The notes beneath the pieces are model-generated. The model was given only the letters and a program-made list of their open reading frames with translations. It had not been told where the DNA came from and ran no database searches. Below are positions 16,138 to 27,625 of a DNA stretch of 64,000 nucleotides, piece by piece (position 1 is the stretch's first letter; each line of letters starts with the position of its first letter). The stretch lies in the NCBI GenBank assembly GCA_902615045.1, contig CACMNP010000001.1, forward strand, positions 1 through 64,000, in the 5' to 3' direction. The DNA is from an uncultured Pelagibacteraceae bacterium (GTDB lineage Bacteria > Pseudomonadota > Alphaproteobacteria > Pelagibacterales > Pelagibacteraceae). The position numbers and the translations under genes are program-made.

Positions 16138-17877
16138 TTAGACTTTTAAAGGCAAGACTTCTATTAGAATTTCGTTCCTTAAATCTACATTTTTTAGCTC
16201 ATTCATAGTTGAAACTAATAAATTCACAGTGTTTATATCTAGATCTTCAAGGTTACTTTCACCAACAATATCTACTATTTTAATTAATAATAAGCCTAAC
16301 TCTCCATTCGATAGCATTTGTTTTATATCAGAGGAAAATTGATAGTTGTATTCATAAAGGTTTGCGTATTTTTTATCTATTTTTACTCCATCTGATTTAA
16401 GCGATTCAATAAGAATCATATCTTTTGTTGAAAAAACATATTTTTTGTTTCTTTTAATTTTTTTTAAAATATCGTTGGTTTCCTTTTCAGCTTTAGGCAA
16501 ACTAGTTTTATTTAAAAAGTAATTTAATAATTTTGACTGATGTATTTTTTTATTATTAAATTTTATCTTCCTCTTTTTTTTTAACTTATTGCCGGTATGA
16601 TTTTCATAAAAGGTAGTAAAATTTGAGGGAACATCGTCTTTTTTTATTTTTTTTAATATTACTTTGATTTCATTATCAAACGCATTATCTAATTTTTTTT
16701 TTTGGAAAGATTTATATAGTTCAGATGTCATACTTAATCTTTGTTTGACATCAACAGATAAAAGTAATCTTTGATATAATAAAGCTCTGCCCTCATAATC
16801 TGGAAGTAGCTTATAAGCATCTTTAGCATTTAATAGTTGTGTTATGTTAAATTGAAATTTTTTATATGTATCTAGTAGTTCTCTCTCATCAAATACATTT
16901 TCGTGAGTTGCTCTTTCTAATAATCTTAAATCTTCTGGATTTTCAATATCAAAGGAATTTGCATTTTTAAGAATATTTGATGACGACAAATAACTCCAGA
17001 TATATCTAGGTGAGTCCATTTTTGGCTCATAATTAAAATCATTATTTGTTTTATGAGATAAGTGAAAATATAAAATATTTTCGTCTGAAATTATTTCATC
17101 TTTGCTTGCATAACCCATTAATATATTAAATTTATTTTCAAAAAAAGTGTCAATCTCATCCAACTCTTTTGACAAATCAAAAAGTAGTTGAGCTTGTTCT
17201 TTTTTATCCTCTAGAATTAAACAATAAATTTTAAAATTATTTAAATATTTATCAGTAATAGCACCACTAATATTAAATATTTCACATGCTTTTTTTACTT
17301 CAGAGTTTGAAAGAAAATATTCTGAATAAAATTTAATCAATTTATTTTTATTTGAGACTTCAGAATTATTGATTAAAAATTCTTTAATTAATTCAAAATC
17401 TTTTTTGTTTATTAAATGATTAAATTTAAACTCTAAAAATTCCTCTTCAGTAATATTATTTGTTGGAATATATGAATTTGTTAGTAAAGCTATGTCTAAT
17501 ATTTTTTTTGAAAATTCAGATAAGTTTCTATTTAAATTTTTATTTAATATACTTTTAATTAACTCACCATCACTGTTCGACCACATGTCAATTTTTAAGC
17601 CATTCTGCGCAGGATCATATAATCCAGCTAATTTTATAGTGGATGACTCGATTTCTTTATTTATCATTATCTCGGAACTAGATTGAACTGATAATGTTGT
17701 ATTAGTATTTAGATTATTACTTGCGTTTATATTTGAGGTTGAATTCTCTTTGTTAACAATGTCTTTTTTTTCAATTTTCCAAATATCGATTGGTTCATTT
17801 GCAAAAGAATAATTATAAAAAAATAAAATTAAGGTTATTTTGAATATTATTTTACTTAATTGTTTTAAAATTTTCAT
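16138..17877 (-). CDS. Secreted or periplasmic helical protein, unknown function
   Basis: A 579-residue protein with an N-terminal signal-like segment (residues 1-27: basic start, hydrophobic core 'IIFKITLILFFYNYSFA'). A low-complexity Asn/Ser/Thr stretch follows at about 40-75. The remainder is mostly alpha-helical-looking, with Leu/Lys/Glu-rich segments suggestive of tetratricopeptide-like or solenoid repeats. I see no catalytic motif. Its place (beside a tiny membrane protein and divergent from aroK-aroB) matches a little-characterised secreted protein of other alphaproteobacteria at this locus, but I cannot name it. It may act in the cell envelope. Confidence 0.75.
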   Translation of the reverse strand: MKILKQLSKIIFKITLILFFYNYSFANEPIDIWKIEKKDIVNKENSTSNINASNNLNTNTTLSVQSSSEIMINKEIESSTIKLAGLYDPAQNGLKIDMWSNSDGELIKSILNKNLNRNLSEFSKKILDIALLTNSYIPTNNITEEEFLEFKFNHLINKKDFELIKEFLINNSEVSNKNKLIKFYSEYFLSNSEVKKACEIFNISGAITDKYLNNFKIYCLILEDKKEQAQLLFDLSKELDEIDTFFENKFNILMGYASKDEIISDENILYFHLSHKTNNDFNYEPKMDSPRYIWSYLSSSNILKNANSFDIENPEDLRLLERATHENVFDERELLDTYKKFQFNITQLLNAKDAYKLLPDYEGRALLYQRLLLSVDVKQRLSMTSELYKSFQKKKLDNAFDNEIKVILKKIKKDDVPSNFTTFYENHTGNKLKKKRKIKFNNKKIHQSKLLNYFLNKTSLPKAEKETNDILKKIKRNKKYVFSTKDMILIESLKSDGVKIDKKYANLYEYNYQFSSDIKQMLSNGELGLLLIKIVDIVGESNLEDLDINTVNLLVSTMNELKNVDLRNEILIEVLPLKV

Positions 17878-17992
17878 TAGGCAAAATCACTTCAATTTTT
17901 TTGTTGGGGGATGGGAAATCAATCTGACTCAAAACAACAATAGACAAAATCAATATAAAAAAAATAATTCCAGCTTTAATTGCAAATTTCAT
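17852..17992 (-). CDS. Small single-span membrane protein, 46 residues
   Basis: ATG at 17992 to TAA at 17852, overlapping the start of the 579-residue secreted protein by 26 bases. It has a hydrophobic N-terminal helix (residues 7-22, 'AGIIFFILILSIVVLS') followed by a short soluble tail 'SPNKKIEVILPNENFK'. A signal anchor plus a 'P.P...IE..LPN..F' tail recurs, as I recall, in small proteins at this alphaproteobacterial locus; that is from memory, not checked. The overlap suggests translational coupling to the secreted protein, and the two may work together at the membrane. Confidence 0.6.
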   Translation of the reverse strand: MKFAIKAGIIFFILILSIVVLSQIDFPSPNKKIEVILPNENFKTIK

Positions 17993-18088
17993 ATTATGTT
18001 ATATTCCTTTGTAGTATAATGTTTTAAAAGCATATAATTTTGTAAAATCAAAATAAGACATATTTGTGTTTTTTCAACTTAGAAATAT

Positions 18089-18613
18089 ATGGAATCAAAT
18101 AAAAATCTAGTTTTAGTAGGTATGATGGGCTCGGGAAAGACATTAATAGGAAAATTGATTTCTAAACAAACCAAACTTAAATTTATTGATATAGATAATA
18201 AAATTGAAGAGAAAGAAAAAATGAAAATTGCAGAAATTTTCAAAAAAAAAGGAGAAAGATACTTCCGTGAATGTGAAGAAGAAATAACATTATTATCTTT
18301 AAAAGGTGAGAAACAAATTTTATCACTTGGTGGAGGTGCATATATTAATACTAATATTAGGAAAGAATGTAAGAAAAGTTCTTTTAGTTTTTGGTTGAAT
18401 TGGAAAAAAGATATAATAATTAAAAGAATAATTGGTAGCAAAAAAAGACCTCTGGCTATGACATTAAGTGATACAGATCTAGAGAGACTAATAAATGAAA
18501 GGGCTAAAATATATGGTTTGGCAGATTTCACAATTAATTGTGATCAGCTAAATAAAAATCAAATAGCAAATAAAATTATAAAAAAATATGAAATCAAAAA
18601 TAATAAAGGTTAA
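18089..18613 (+). CDS. aroK: Shikimate kinase
   Basis: A 174-residue P-loop kinase that phosphorylates shikimate at the 3-hydroxyl for aromatic amino-acid synthesis. The Walker A is 'GMMGSGKTLIGKLI'. 'FIDIDNKIEEKE' carries the shikimate-binding Asp, 'RYFRECEEEI' the Arg/Glu pair, and 'SLGGGAYIN' the Gly-rich substrate loop. 'KKRPLAM' supplies the lid Arg. Its end overlaps the aroB start by 26 bases, so the two shikimate-pathway genes are translated in tandem. The start is 97 bases downstream of the divergent small membrane-protein gene. Confidence 0.95.
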   Translation: MESNKNLVLVGMMGSGKTLIGKLISKQTKLKFIDIDNKIEEKEKMKIAEIFKKKGERYFRECEEEITLLSLKGEKQILSLGGGAYINTNIRKECKKSSFSFWLNWKKDIIIKRIIGSKKRPLAMTLSDTDLERLINERAKIYGLADFTINCDQLNKNQIANKIIKKYEIKNNKG

Positions 18614-19703
18614 AACTAAAAGTAAAAATTACGAAGTTCATATTGGTAACAATCTAATTCCAAAATTAAAAAATATTTTAAAAAAAAATAAATTATTATT
18701 TTCAAAATGTTTGATTGTAGTTGACAATAAGATACCAAAAAAATTTAGAATATTACTATTAAGAAGTTTAAAAAATGAAAAAATTTATACTTTAGGTTTT
18801 AGTGCAAATGAGAAAAACAAAAGTAACCTAAGTATCGATAAAATACATAATGTTTTATTTAAAAATAATTTTTATAGAGAAGACTGTATAATTTCATTTG
18901 GTGGAGGAATTACTGGAGATGTAGTTGGATATGCGGCCAGCACATTTAAAAGAGGAATAAAATTTATTAACATACCCTCTACTTTATTAGCTCAAGTTGA
19001 TTCTTCTATAGGTGGTAAAACAGGTATTAATAATAAATTTGGAAAAAATCTTATAGGAAGTTTTTATCAGCCAGATTTAGTAATTTCAGATATTAATTTA
19101 CTACGTTCCCTCCCCAAAAGAGAAATTATATGTGGATATGCTGAGATATTAAAAAGTAGTTTAATTGATAGCAAAAAAAATTTTATTTTTTTAGATAAAA
19201 ATTTTAATAAGATTTTAAATCTCAAAGGAAATTTTATAATAAATGCAATTTTAAATAGCTGTTTATTAAAAAAAAAAATTATTGAAAAGGATGAAAAAGA
19301 AAAAAATTTAAGAAAATCTTTAAATCTTGGCCATACTTTTGCTCACGCATATGAGGCTAGTCTTGGTTACTCAAAAAAATTAAATCATGGAGAAGCTGTT
19401 ATATTTGGTTTAATGAATGCTGTAAATTTTAGTAAAGAAAAAAAAATTATTTCAAATTCAAATGAAGAATTAATAAACAATCATATTAGAAAGATAGAAA
19501 TTAAAAATAAATATAAAGACCTTTTTAATAAAAGGAAAATTAAATCAATTCTTAATTTTATGAAAAGTGACAAAAAAAATAAATCAGACAATATAAACTT
19601 AATTTTAATAAGGAATTTTGGAAAATTAAACCTAAATTATCAGGCCAAATCTAGTGAATTGAACAAGTTTTTATTAAAAGAATTAAGTAAAGCTTATTTG
19701 TAA
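18588..19703 (+). CDS. aroB: 3-dehydroquinate synthase
   Basis: A 371-residue NAD- and metal-dependent enzyme converting DAHP to 3-dehydroquinate, the second shikimate-pathway step. 'FGGGITGDVVGYAASTFKRG' holds the nucleotide-binding and metal-site Asp. 'LAQVDSSIGGKTGIN', 'GSFYQPDLVISDI', 'CGYAEILKSSLI', 'LNLGHTFAHAYE' (metal His) and 'HGEAVIFGL' (second metal His) are all present. The overlap with aroK is long (26 bases), but the ATG at 18588 fits the family's N-terminus. Its last 21 bases overlap the 3' end of bolA on the other strand. Confidence 0.97.
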   Translation: MKSKIIKVKTKSKNYEVHIGNNLIPKLKNILKKNKLLFSKCLIVVDNKIPKKFRILLLRSLKNEKIYTLGFSANEKNKSNLSIDKIHNVLFKNNFYREDCIISFGGGITGDVVGYAASTFKRGIKFINIPSTLLAQVDSSIGGKTGINNKFGKNLIGSFYQPDLVISDINLLRSLPKREIICGYAEILKSSLIDSKKNFIFLDKNFNKILNLKGNFIINAILNSCLLKKKIIEKDEKEKNLRKSLNLGHTFAHAYEASLGYSKKLNHGEAVIFGLMNAVNFSKEKKIISNSNEELINNHIRKIEIKNKYKDLFNKRKIKSILNFMKSDKKNKSDNINLILIRNFGKLNLNYQAKSSELNKFLLKELSKAYL

Positions 19704-19943
19704 AGAATGAATATCAGTTTTCAATTCTTCGCTTAAAATTTTGTAGATTATTTTATTAGACTGAATTCTATTCGTTTTTTTTAATATTTCAGAATTTATT
19801 TCTAATTTAATATGATATTTGCCTTTCTGATGTGAATTGTGTTTTAAATGCTTATAAGTGTTATCAATTATCTTTACATTTTTTATAGAACTGTCATTCA
19901 AAAGTTTATTTTCAATTTTTTTTGAAAGTTGATTAATATCCAT
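19683..19943 (-). CDS. BolA family protein
   Basis: An 86-residue BolA-like protein from the ATG at 19943 ('MDINQLSKKIENKLL'). A longer frame extends upstream to 20021, but that would run into the neighbouring gene and lacks family sequence. Typical features are the 'IKNVKIIDNTYKHLKHN' strand-helix with a His and 'GKYHIKLEI', then 'KIIYKILSEEL..DIHSLQI' at the C-terminus. BolA proteins partner monothiol glutaredoxins in iron-sulfur or redox handling. It lies divergent from the J-domain gene with 20 bases between starts, and it overlaps aroB at the 3' end. The bolA/J-protein/cobST grouping is a known alphaproteobacterial arrangement. Confidence 0.85.
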   Translation of the reverse strand: MDINQLSKKIENKLLNDSSIKNVKIIDNTYKHLKHNSHQKGKYHIKLEINSEILKKTNRIQSNKIIYKILSEELKTDIHSLQISFT

Positions 19944-19963
19944 TAAACTTGATATTATATTAT

Positions 19964-20497
19964 ATGAAAAATATTTGTGAATGGAATAATTGCAATGAGG
20001 AGGGACTTTACAAAGCTCCAAAAGAAAAGGATAACAGCAAAGAATATAGGCTTCTATGTCTGGAGCATGTAAGAGAGTTTAATAAAAGCTGGAATTATTT
20101 TTCAGGAATGAGCGACGAACAAGTAATCAACTTTTTAAAGTCTGACATAACATGGCATAAGCCAACACAAAGTTTCAGCTCTTCAGATAATTTTTTCAAA
20201 ATATTGTGGAATAACACTTTAAAAGATGAAAATGGAAAGTTTAAAGATTTTAGTAACTTGAATCATATGAATAAGTTTAAGTTTAATAGCAATGACCTTA
20301 AAGCCTTTGAAATTTTGGGTGTTGGAGTCGGTTTAAAATGGGCTAAAATACAAGAAAAATTCAAAAGACTTGTGAAAAAATTTCACCCTGATATGAATGC
20401 TGGCAATAAAAAATTTGAAGATAAGCTTAAAGTGATAACTTTAGCTTATACCCAATTAAAAAATACATATAAGGATAAAATTGACAACAAATATTGA
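19964..20497 (+). CDS. J-domain (DnaJ-like) co-chaperone
   Basis: A 177-residue protein from the ATG at 19964. The C-terminal J domain (about residues 110-177) has '[17 protein letters not shown]', with the invariant His-Pro-Asp that stimulates Hsp70 ATPase. The N-terminal part has '[15 protein letters not shown]' and '[17 protein letters not shown]', with a Cys/His pattern (CxxxxC...C..H) that may bind zinc. It overlaps cobS by 17 bases. Its position in front of cobST is conserved in alphaproteobacteria from family knowledge, which suggests a chaperone link, inferred only. Confidence 0.9.
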   Translation: MKNICEWNNCNEEGLYKAPKEKDNSKEYRLLCLEHVREFNKSWNYFSGMSDEQVINFLKSDITWHKPTQSFSSSDNFFKILWNNTLKDENGKFKDFSNLNHMNKFKFNSNDLKAFEILGVGVGLKWAKIQEKFKRLVKKFHPDMNAGNKKFEDKLKVITLAYTQLKNTYKDKIDNKY

Positions 20498-21455
20498 ACA
20501 AACTCCAGATATTAAATTATCGATTAAACAAACATTCGGTATTGACTCTGATATGGAAGTGGATGCATTTTCAAAAAAAACTGATTATGTGCCAGATATA
20601 GATAAAACTTATAAATTTGATAAAGATACAACCTTAGCAATTCTTTCTGGATTTTCATTTAATAAAAGAGTCTTAGTACAAGGTTATCACGGAACAGGTA
20701 AATCAACACATATAGAACAAATTGCAGCCAGATTGAACTGGCCATGTATCAGAATTAACTTGGATAGCCATGTTAGTAGAATAGATTTAATTGGAAAAGA
20801 CTCAATCGTAATTAAAGATGGCAAACAAGTTACAGAATTCAAGGAGGGAATACTTCCTTGGTCGATACAAAATCCAGTAGCTTTAGTATTTGATGAATAT
20901 GATGCTGGTAGACCAGATGTGATGTTTGTAATTCAAAGAGTTTTAGAAGCTGAGGGAAATTTTACTTTATTAGATAAGAATAAGGTCATTAAACAAAATA
21001 AATATTTTAGATTATTTGCAACTTCAAATACTGTTGGTTTAGGAGATACAACAGGCCTCTATCATGGAACACAACAAATAAATCAGGGGCAAATGGATAG
21101 ATGGAACATCGTTACAACATTAAATTATTTAGCTTTGGAAAAAGAAATGGAAATTATTTTAGGAAAAAACAAGTCTCTAGATAATAATAAAGGTAAAGAG
21201 AGAGTTGCAAATATGATAAAAGTTGCGACATTAACAAGAAAAGGCTTTATGGCAGGAGATATTTCAACTGTTATGAGTCCTAGGACAGTACTACATTGGG
21301 CAGAAAATTCTGAAATATTTAAAGACGTGGGCTATGCATTCAGAGTAACTTTTTTAAATAAATGTGATGATGTAGAAAAGAATACAATCGCAGAATACTA
21401 TCAAAGATGTTTTGGTGAAGAATTACCAGAGTCGATGATAAATATTCAGGTTTAA
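20481..21455 (+). CDS. cobS: CobS-like AAA+ ATPase (cobaltochelatase small subunit family)
   Basis: A 324-residue MoxR/CobS-type AAA+ ATPase. The conserved N-terminus '[19 protein letters not shown]' is CobS-like. Walker A is '[14 protein letters not shown]', Walker B 'LVFDEYDAG', sensor 1 'LFATSNT', and '[11 protein letters not shown]' marks the C-terminal domain. In aerobic cobalamin synthesis CobS and CobT form the chaperone part of the CobNST cobalt chelatase. No cobN or other cobalamin gene is visible in this window. The start is TTG at 20481, because the first ATG is inside the conserved part; it overlaps the J-protein gene by 17 bases. The last base is shared with the cobT ATG. Confidence 0.93.
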   Translation: MTTNIEQTPDIKLSIKQTFGIDSDMEVDAFSKKTDYVPDIDKTYKFDKDTTLAILSGFSFNKRVLVQGYHGTGKSTHIEQIAARLNWPCIRINLDSHVSRIDLIGKDSIVIKDGKQVTEFKEGILPWSIQNPVALVFDEYDAGRPDVMFVIQRVLEAEGNFTLLDKNKVIKQNKYFRLFATSNTVGLGDTTGLYHGTQQINQGQMDRWNIVTTLNYLALEKEMEIILGKNKSLDNNKGKERVANMIKVATLTRKGFMAGDISTVMSPRTVLHWAENSEIFKDVGYAFRVTFLNKCDDVEKNTIAEYYQRCFGEELPESMINIQV

Positions 21456-23245
21456 TGAACAAAGATGATCTTATAAAAGAGCAATTTAAAGAAGCTTTAA
21501 ACTCAACGATTAAAGCCATTTCAGGTGAAACACATCCATTAAAAGATAAAAAAAATTTAAAAGAATTTAATATTTCTAAATTTGATAATTTAAAAGATAA
21601 AGAAAACTTTGTTAAATTAAGAGCCGAGGCAGATTCAGAGGCATTAAAAAGAAAATTTTCTGATAACTCTACTTTGGAACAAAATATTCCAAAAACACCT
21701 ACTTGCCATACACTATATAAAATTTCTGAGAAAATAAGATATGAACTCTTAGGATCACAAATGATGAGGGGAATTTCTAAAAATTTAATGACCAAATACA
21801 ACAATAAGATTGGTATGGCAAAATCTGAAAATATAAAAAAGAAAGAGGAATCTAATGTTTCTGAAGCTTTTGAATATTACATGCTTAGTAAACTAATGAA
21901 CGTAAGTTTATCAGAAAGCGCCAAAAAAATCTTATCATACTGGAAAGATGATTTTGAAAAATCTTTAGATAAACACATAGAATTTTTAAAAGAAAATGCA
22001 GAGAATCAAGACATATACAATTCCAAAATATCAGAAATTCTCCAGAATATGGAGATCTTTGAGTCTGAAGAAGAAAACAAAAGGGAAGAGCAGAATGAAG
22101 ATGAGCAAGATAATAACAACTCAAAAGATGAACAAAAAACAGATAATGGAGAATCTCAGGAAAGAGAAGAGGAAGACAGTATCAATGAAGGTGTTGATAG
22201 TTCTGACGAAATGAATGAATTTAGACTTGATGAACAACTTGGAAATGATGATGCTGAAAACAATGAAATAGAAAATATTGTTCAGAAAAAAAATTTAGGA
22301 ATAAGTAATAAAGAATATAAAATATATACTTCAGAATTTGATGAGACAGCAAAAGCAGAAACATTGGAAAATTCAGAGGAAATTTCTAAATTAAGAAAAA
22401 ATTTAGATCAACAGCTAACTAGTTTCCAAGACATAATTACAAAACTCGCAAATAAATTACAAAGACAGTTACTTGCAAAACAAAATAGATCTTGGGAATT
22501 TGATCTTGAAGAGGGTTTATTAGATAGTTCAAAATTACCAAGAATAATAATTGATCCATATAATTCTCTTTCCTTTAAAAAAGAGAAAGATTTGGAGTTT
22601 AAAGATACAGTTGTGACTTTACTCATAGATAATTCTGGATCAATGAGAGGAAGGCCAATAACTATTGCTGCTCTTTGCGCCGATATATTATCTAGAACAC
22701 TAGAGAGATGTTCTGTTAAAGTGGAAATTCTTGGCTTCACAACAAAGAATTGGAAGGGCGGTAAGAGTAGAGAAAAGTGGAATAAACTTGGAAAATTAAA
22801 AAATCCAGGACGTTTGAATGACTTAAGACATATAATTTATAAATCTGCTGATACTCACTGGAGACAATCAAAAAAAAATTTAGGCTTAATGCTAAAAGAG
22901 GGTTTGCTTAAAGAAAATATTGATGGTGAAGCTATTACTTGGGCTTTCAATAGACTTAAAAAAAGAAAAGAAGAAAGAAAAATTCTTATGGTTATTTCAG
23001 ATGGAGCTCCAGTTGATGACTCAACATTATCTGTTAACTCAGGTGATTTTTTGGAAAAACATCTAAAGCAAACTGTAAAAACAATAGAAAACAAAAGTGA
23101 TATAGAAATTCTTGCAATAGGTATAGGCCACGACGTTTCGAGATATTACAAAAAAGCGATAAAAATAGCTGATGTTCAAGAGTTAGGAGATGTAATGATT
23201 GGTCAGCTTAGTGGTTTGTTTGAAAATAATAAAAAATTACACTAA
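21455..23245 (+). CDS. cobT: CobT-like protein with C-terminal VWA domain
   Basis: A 596-residue partner of CobS. The N-terminal helical domain is about residues 1-200. A strongly acidic linker follows at about 205-280, rich in Glu, Asp and Asn. The C-terminal von Willebrand A domain has the MIDAS motif '[14 protein letters not shown]' and a later '[13 protein letters not shown]'. Family members contact Mg-chelatase-type ring assemblies through the VWA domain. Without cobN nearby, the true client of this ATPase/VWA pair is uncertain. It is translationally coupled to cobS (shared base), and its last 9 bases overlap the regB-like gene on the other strand. Confidence 0.93.
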   Translation: MNKDDLIKEQFKEALNSTIKAISGETHPLKDKKNLKEFNISKFDNLKDKENFVKLRAEADSEALKRKFSDNSTLEQNIPKTPTCHTLYKISEKIRYELLGSQMMRGISKNLMTKYNNKIGMAKSENIKKKEESNVSEAFEYYMLSKLMNVSLSESAKKILSYWKDDFEKSLDKHIEFLKENAENQDIYNSKISEILQNMEIFESEEENKREEQNEDEQDNNNSKDEQKTDNGESQEREEEDSINEGVDSSDEMNEFRLDEQLGNDDAENNEIENIVQKKNLGISNKEYKIYTSEFDETAKAETLENSEEISKLRKNLDQQLTSFQDIITKLANKLQRQLLAKQNRSWEFDLEEGLLDSSKLPRIIIDPYNSLSFKKEKDLEFKDTVVTLLIDNSGSMRGRPITIAALCADILSRTLERCSVKVEILGFTTKNWKGGKSREKWNKLGKLKNPGRLNDLRHIIYKSADTHWRQSKKNLGLMLKEGLLKENIDGEAITWAFNRLKKRKEERKILMVISDGAPVDDSTLSVNSGDFLEKHLKQTVKTIENKSDIEILAIGIGHDVSRYYKKAIKIADVQELGDVMIGQLSGLFENNKKLH

Positions 23246-24517
23246 TTTTTTTAAATTTTTATTTTCCCACTCTATTTTTACTTCAGCTCCACCTCTAGTT
23301 TCTGAATTTCTAATTGTTATTTTGGCAGAATTTTTTTCTAACAAAGTTTTGCCTATAAAAATCCCTAAGCCTAACCCAGTTTTTTTACTATCTTTAGGTT
23401 TAAGTGTCTTAATATAAGGCTCTCCAATCTTATTAAGTATATCTTTTGGTATACCAGGACCATCATCCTCTATTGTTATTTCAGTCCTTTGACTGTCACT
23501 TTTGATAGCAATATAAATATTTTCACTTGAAAATTTGTTAGCATTTCCAATAAAATTCCTCAAACCATAAACAATTTCAACAGATTTTAGTATTTCAAAT
23601 GAGTTAGAATCTTGCTCTTTATCAATATTGAAATTCTTATTTGAAATTTCCTGAAATGAGTTAACTATCTCATTGATATAATCGTAAAGCGTTTTATTTT
23701 TGTCAATAAAATCGTCTTCTATAGTAGGATTTAATGTTAGTTTTTTTAAAATATCGTTACACCTGTTAACTTGACTAATTAATAGTTCAAGATCTTTTTT
23801 TACATCGTCATTGTCTTTAAATTGATCAAATAAATCGTGAGAAATAATTTTAATTGTAGACAATGGAGTGCCAAATGAATGGGCCGCAGCTGCAGCTTGT
23901 CCCCCGAGTGAAACAAGCTCGTGTTCTTTAGAAATTACTTCTTGGATTTTATCTAAAGCATCTTTCCTAAGATTTGTTTCTTGTCCAAAAATAAAAGCGA
24001 AATAATTCAAAAAAAATAATGCAATTATCAGTGCTAGAGGAATTGCATAGTAATAATACAAGCTGATACTATATTCATCCAATGGTTTTGGCATTTCATA
24101 ATGATAAAAAGTTAAAAATATAATTGATGCTAGAGTAATTACAATTAAAGCAATATTTGTTTTAATATTTAAATTGGATGCAGCGAATACGCTTGGAATC
24201 AAAAGAAATATTGAAAATGGATTTAAAATACCTCCAGATAAATAAAGCAAAGCGCTTAATTGAAGAATATCTAAAGATAAAAAATTAAAAGAGGAAATAT
24301 TTGAAAGTAAAGGTTTTTTATAGAAAAATATTAAGTATAGATTACTTAAAACCCCAACAAAAATAATCAGATTAGATAAAATAAAATTGAATTCAAAATT
24401 AAAAACAAATTTTACCGTGTTTATAGTTATAAATTGACCTAAAATTCCTATCCATCTTAAATTTACATAAGTAGACTTATTTAATGATGCTGTTTTGACA
24501 GACTCTTTTAAATCCAT
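23237..24517 (-). CDS. regB: RegB/PrrB/ActS-type redox sensor histidine kinase
   Basis: A 426-residue membrane kinase with about six N-terminal transmembrane helices (residues 20-200) carrying the family's ubiquinone-site-like '[15 protein letters not shown]'. The dimerisation helix has the H-box '[19 protein letters not shown]'. In most RegB proteins the phospho-His is followed by Glu ('AHELGTPL'); here it is Ser. A Cys at '[12 protein letters not shown]' may correspond to the redox-active Cys of Rhodobacter RegB. The ATPase domain is intact: N-box '[13 protein letters not shown]', G1 'DDGPGIP', G2 'GLGLGIF'. No response-regulator gene is adjacent; gyrB follows upstream with no gap. RegB family by the quinone motif, moderately sure. 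Confidence 0.85.
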   Translation of the reverse strand: MDLKESVKTASLNKSTYVNLRWIGILGQFITINTVKFVFNFEFNFILSNLIIFVGVLSNLYLIFFYKKPLLSNISSFNFLSLDILQLSALLYLSGGILNPFSIFLLIPSVFAASNLNIKTNIALIVITLASIIFLTFYHYEMPKPLDEYSISLYYYYAIPLALIIALFFLNYFAFIFGQETNLRKDALDKIQEVISKEHELVSLGGQAAAAAHSFGTPLSTIKIISHDLFDQFKDNDDVKKDLELLISQVNRCNDILKKLTLNPTIEDDFIDKNKTLYDYINEIVNSFQEISNKNFNIDKEQDSNSFEILKSVEIVYGLRNFIGNANKFSSENIYIAIKSDSQRTEITIEDDGPGIPKDILNKIGEPYIKTLKPKDSKKTGLGLGIFIGKTLLEKNSAKITIRNSETRGGAEVKIEWENKNLKKLV

Positions 24518-26581
<2,064 letters not shown>

Positions 26582-26603
26582 TTAATAAGGAAGAAATTTT
26601 TAT

Positions 26604-26632
26604 AACATTTTTACAAAAAATTTAAAAATGTT
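26604..26632. repeat. AT-rich dyad upstream of gyrB
   Basis: AACATTTTTA (26604-26613) and TAAAAATGTT (26623-26632) form a perfect 10-base inverted repeat with a 9-base spacer. It lies 29 bases before the gyrB start. It could be a leader hairpin or an operator sensing supercoiling; neither is shown. The rest of 26576-26745 is AT-rich with no gene. Confidence 0.35.
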
Positions 26633-26745
26633 AGAAGTGCAAATGCTTAAATTAGTGTTGAATACCAACGTTTTTTTGATGCTTTTTAGATTTTTTTTCT
26701 ATTTAACTAAAATCCGTTAAAAAGATCATTTTTCTAATAAAAATA

Positions 26746-26835
26746 TGGCGGAGAGAATGGGATTCGAACCCATGATAGAGTTTCCCCTATACACGCTTTC
26801 CAAGCGTGCGCCTTCAACCGCTCGGCCACCTCTCC
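26746..26835 (-). tRNA. tRNA-Ser (GGA)
   Basis: A 90-base class II cloverleaf with a long variable arm and encoded CCA. Acceptor begins GGAGAGG and its partner ends CTCTCC followed by discriminator G. The anticodon loop is TTGGAAA (GGA) and the variable arm TATAGGGGAAACTCTA. Its 5' end is 1 base after the stop codon of the methyltransferase gene on the same strand, so it is probably at the end of that long transcript. Confidence 0.96.
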
Positions 26836-26836
26836 T

Positions 26837-27625
26837 TTAATCACTATTTCTAAATACACATAATGATGTATTTCTTATATTTAAGATGTTTTTCTCTTTG
26901 GAAATTTCATTTAAGTAATTCACAACATTTTTAGCAGACTGTTTACTAGGAACGTAATCATGCCATAAAATTATTCCGTTTTTGTTGAGCATCTTGAATG
27001 ATTTCTCCGTATCATTTTTTACAACGGAATAAGTATGACCTCCATCTATAAATATTAAATCAAATTTATTTTTATATTTACTCTCATCAAACTTTGTTGA
27101 ATCTTCAAAAATAATATTAATTTTATTTTCAACATCAGTACCTGAAAATAGAAATTTTTCATATATGCTCTCATTTATTATATTTCTAAATGAAATCTTA
27201 TTATCTATATTTTTTTTATTTAAATTTTTTACCTGATCTGGCCCAATAGTTAAGGATGTAATTTTAGCATCTTTATTTGAATTAAGCGCCATTAAATAAG
27301 TAGTTTTTCCACTACAAGTACCGAATTCAAATATATTATTACTTTTTTTACTTAATACAGATATTATCCATGCTTCATAATCAGAGGTCATTCCTACAAT
27401 TTTATTTTGTGGAGAAATAAAAAAACTTTTAATTATAGTGTCTTCTTTTGGGCCTTTTAAATTTTTGCTTATCAATTTCTCATCAAAAATATTGTCTAGC
27501 TCAGATATATTTATTTGTTTTATTTTACTTTTATAAAAAAAATTTCTAACTTTTTTTTTATTTGTTTTATATGTTAAAAATAAAATTATTAAAAATAAAA
27601 TTAAGATTATAATATCTTTTGTCAT
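26837..27625 (-). CDS. Membrane-anchored class I SAM-dependent methyltransferase-like protein
   Basis: A 262-residue protein with an N-terminal transmembrane anchor (residues 4-21). A Methyltransf_24-like Rossmann domain follows. '[18 protein letters not shown]' is motif I with the SAM-binding Gly region. '[20 protein letters not shown]' is the motif IV stretch with 'DGGH', typical of this family, which includes sugar- and lipid-modifying or unknown methyltransferases. The '[12 protein letters not shown]' after it also fits. The substrate is unknown; the anchor suggests action at the inner membrane. The ATG overlaps the lepA stop by 4 bases, so it is an operon member just before tRNA-Ser. Confidence 0.8.
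   Translation of the reverse strand: MTKDIIILILFLIILFLTYKTNKKKVRNFFYKSKIKQINISELDNIFDEKLISKNLKGPKEDTIIKSFFISPQNKIVGMTSDYEAWIISVLSKKSNNIFEFGTCSGKTTYLMALNSNKDAKITSLTIGPDQVKNLNKKNIDNKISFRNIINESIYEKFLFSGTDVENKINIIFEDSTKFDESKYKNKFDLIFIDGGHTYSVVKNDTEKSFKMLNKNGIILWHDYVPSKQSAKNVVNYLNEISKEKNILNIRNTSLCVFRNSD

Noticed and set aside
18079..18531. - strand open frame of 150 codons opposite aroK
   Set aside because: AroK is intact with all motifs. The antisense frame is Ser/Phe/Ile-rich and shows no motif or ribosome site.
19944..20021. N-terminal extension of the BolA-like frame to 20021
   Set aside because: It would run into the divergent J-domain gene's 5' end, has no BolA-like sequence, and the ATG at 19943 gives a full-size BolA protein.
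21340..21804. - strand open frame of 154 codons across the cobS/cobT junction
   Set aside because: It runs opposite two real genes that overlap by one base, and it has no start signal or recognised domain.
26655..26690. Small hairpin GTTG/CAAC followed by seven T in the gyrB leader
   Set aside because: Only four base pairs; no + strand gene precedes it, so it is not a credible terminator.
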